Notes under the pieces: model-generated | What the model was told of the DNA's origin: nothing | Databases searched by the model: none | Seen by the model: only the letters and a program-made list of their open reading frames with translations | Translations under genes and position numbers: made by a program | Assembly (NCBI GenBank): GCA_018399015.1 | Contig: CP073761.1 | Location: 2,046,001-2,110,000, forward strand | Direction: 5' to 3' | DNA from: Cyanobium sp. M30B3 | Lineage (GTDB): Bacteria; Cyanobacteriota; Cyanobacteriia; PCC-6307; Cyanobiaceae | DNA: 64,000 nucleotides | Part shown: in pieces, positions 62,253 to 64,000 of the stretch | Numbering within the stretch: position 1 is the first letter of the stretch | Layout of the letters: the number at the start of each line of letters is the position of its first letter

Positions 62253-64000
62253 GTGACCAGCACGCTGCCACCGAACAATCTTCCGGCAACGGCGAACACG
62301 GCCACGGTGGCGATCGCTCCCCCGGCGTATTTCAGCCCCCAGCCGATGGGGGAAACGGGCGACGAGGGCTTTTCGCTGCAGAAGTTCCTGCGCACGGTGC
62401 GCAGGCGTCAGCGCACCTTCATCGCCACGCTGGTGCTGGTGTCGGCCGCCTCCACGGCCTGGCTCACCTATCAGCGGGTTGTACACCCCGTGTATCAGGG
62501 CGCCTTCGGGCTGCTGGTCACCGACCCGGTGAGCCCCACCACCTCGGGCGGCCAGAGCAATGCCCCCAGCGCGATCGGCGCCGTGGCACTCAACCGCGCC
62601 TCCCAGAACATTCCCACCCTGATGCGGGTGCTGGAAAGCCCGGTGGTTCTCAATCCGGTGTTTACCCAACTGCGCAGCCAGTGGCCGGGAGAGCGCATGC
62701 CCACCATCCGAGTGGAGCAATACAGCGCCAGCCGCGGCGGGCAACAGGTAGCCGCCGGAATCCTCAGCATTCAGGTCACCGGCAACAACCCGGCCGTGAT
62801 CACCAGCGCCCTGGAGCAGACCCGCGACACCTACCTGCAGTGGTCGCTCAAGCAACGGCGCGAGCGGTTGCAAGAGGCTGTTGCCTTCCTCAATCAGCAG
62901 GCCCCGGAACTGGAGGCCAGGGCGAGTCGCATCCAGCGCCAGGTGCAGGACTTCCGCCTGCGGCACCGGCTGCTTCAGCCCGAGTCCGAGGCCGCCGCCA
63001 CCCGCTCCCAGGTGGACGCGCTGCGCAACCAGCTGATCCAGCAGCGGGCCGAGATCACCCGGCTGGAGCGACTGCGCAGTGACGTGGCCGCCGGACGGCT
63101 GGTGACCAGCGGCTTCAGCAGCGAATCGAGCGACACCGGCTCCCAGACCAGCGTGGCGCTCACCGTGCCCGACCAGGCCCAACTGGCCGAACTGGAGAAA
63201 CTGGACAGCGAGCTGGCCGATGCCCGCTCCCGCTACGTGCCCAGCAACCCGCTGCTGGTGCAACTGGAGAGGGCGCGGGCCACGCTGGTGCCCCAGATCC
63301 AGGCCACCCAGCTGGAGGCTCTCGACGCCGCCCTCAACCAGTTCCGCAACCAGACCAGCAGCCTGCAGAGCCAGATCAACGATCAGGAAGGTCGTTTTGA
63401 CGTGCAACCGGCCCTGTTACGGGAGTACGCCGATCTCGAGCAGAAACTGCGGCTGGCCGAGGGCAACGTGGAGAGCTACGAGCGGTCCCGGGAGCAGTTC
63501 CAGCTGGAGATCGCCCAGAACACCGTTCCCTGGCAGGTGATTGCACCGCCCACCGTGAATCCCAACCCCGTGGAACCGAAGGTGGGGCCGGGTCTGCTGC
63601 GGGCCCTGCTGCTCGGCCTGGTGGCCGCCAGCGGCGCCGCCCTGCTGCGCGAGAAGATGGACCACGTGTTCCACTCCCCCACCGAGGTGGACGAGGAGCT
63701 GGGCGAGAGCCTGCTGGGCCACATTCCCTACATCGAGATCTTCGAGGGGGTGCGGGCCGACAGGCGCTTTCTGCTGGAAACCCTCGATGGCGAGGACGCC
63801 CGCATCACCCGCTACCAGAAATTCCAGTACCAGGAAGCCTTCCGCAACCTGGCCACCAGCCTGCGCTTCCTCAACAGCGACCAGCCGATCCGCTCGATCG
63901 CCCTCTCCTCCTCGATCCCCTCGGAGGGCAAGAGTCTGGTGACGGTGCTGCTGGCCAAGACCCTCAGCGAACTGGGCCAGCGGGTGCTGCTGGTGGACTC
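62253..64000 (+). CDS. Wzc-like polysaccharide chain-length/BY-kinase, 3' end outside window
   Basis: At least 582 residues from GTG 62253: a first membrane helix (FIATLVLVSAASTAWLTYQ), a periplasmic Wzz-type coiled coil, a second helix (LLRALLLGLVAASGAALL), and a cytosolic BY-kinase with Walker A SSIPSEGKSLVTVL and Walker A' start QRVLLVD cut at the window end. It sets chain length and phosphorylates Tyr during exopolysaccharide export, working with the Wza-like protein. Confidence 0.9.
   Translation, partial: MTSTLPPNNLPATANTATVAIAPPAYFSPQPMGETGDEGFSLQKFLRTVRRRQRTFIATLVLVSAASTAWLTYQRVVHPVYQGAFGLLVTDPVSPTTSGGQSNAPSAIGAVALNRASQNIPTLMRVLESPVVLNPVFTQLRSQWPGERMPTIRVEQYSASRGGQQVAAGILSIQVTGNNPAVITSALEQTRDTYLQWSLKQRRERLQEAVAFLNQQAPELEARASRIQRQVQDFRLRHRLLQPESEAAATRSQVDALRNQLIQQRAEITRLERLRSDVAAGRLVTSGFSSESSDTGSQTSVALTVPDQAQLAELEKLDSELADARSRYVPSNPLLVQLERARATLVPQIQATQLEALDAALNQFRNQTSSLQSQINDQEGRFDVQPALLREYADLEQKLRLAEGNVESYERSREQFQLEIAQNTVPWQVIAPPTVNPNPVEPKVGPGLLRALLLGLVAASGAALLREKMDHVFHSPTEVDEELGESLLGHIPYIEIFEGVRADRRFLLETLDGEDARITRYQKFQYQEAFRNLATSLRFLNSDQPIRSIALSSSIPSEGKSLVTVLLAKTLSELGQRVLLVD

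Overview
The window is GC-rich and carries genes typical of the Synechococcus/Cyanobium branch of cyanobacteria: ycf54 (chlorophyll cyclase factor), a cyAbrB regulator, DUF1651, DUF2811 and DUF6761 small proteins, a glycine-rich RRM protein, a DEAD-box helicase and a complete recC-recB-recD set. I infer a high-GC picocyanobacterium (Cyanobium, Vulcanococcus or Synechococcus 5.2 type); the species cannot be read from the sequence.

Layout. (1) 1-15.1 kb is an accessory region: two copies of a small exported protein plus an exported SNase-type nuclease (1-963 and 6901-8034), a Rad52-like annealing protein, BrnT/BrnA and YefM/YoeB toxin-antitoxin pairs, orphan ribbon-helix-helix genes, AraC, LysR and cyAbrB regulators, a CDGSH/VOC pair, a transglutaminase, decayed vapBC, and an inverted duplication of a DUF1651/membrane-protein unit. 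(2) 15.2-18.4 kb is a complete siaABCD-type operon (phosphatase, kinase, SiaC, diguanylate cyclase) beside tRNA-Ser(UGA), with visibly lower GC. (3) 19-30.3 kb holds an unusual signalling and cell-wall cluster: a minus-strand operon (small membrane protein, FHA-membrane protein, Ser/Thr kinase with zinc ribbon, VWA protein, PP2C phosphatase) resembling the TerY-P triad, divergent from a class A penicillin-binding protein with an N-terminal FHA domain, then a coiled-coil membrane protein and an OXA-like protein. (4) 30.3-33.5 kb carries a persulfide dioxygenase-rhodanese fusion, a second rhodanese and an OmpR-type regulator lacking the phosphoacceptor Asp. (5) 33.5-50.2 kb is mostly core: grxD-bolA, an acyltransferase, pdxJ-ycf54, a phosphoesterase, recCBD, a cupin, a DEAD-box helicase and an RRM protein. 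(6) 50.2-64 kb is envelope and export: ABC exporter, LCP protein, two FUSC proteins, TolC-like protein, HlyD-like protein, and a polysaccharide export locus (dual-specificity phosphatase, Wza-like protein, outer-membrane barrel, Wzc-like kinase cut by the window end).

Three genes (the kinase, a rhodanese and recB) are each interrupted at a run of four G or C, which points to either a base-calling problem or real homopolymer mutations. The most interesting material is the FHA/kinase/VWA/PP2C cluster facing the FHA-PBP, the sia operon, and a tandem repeat that copies the last codons and stop of an outer-membrane protein gene. No CRISPR array, rRNA operon or complete insertion sequence was seen.
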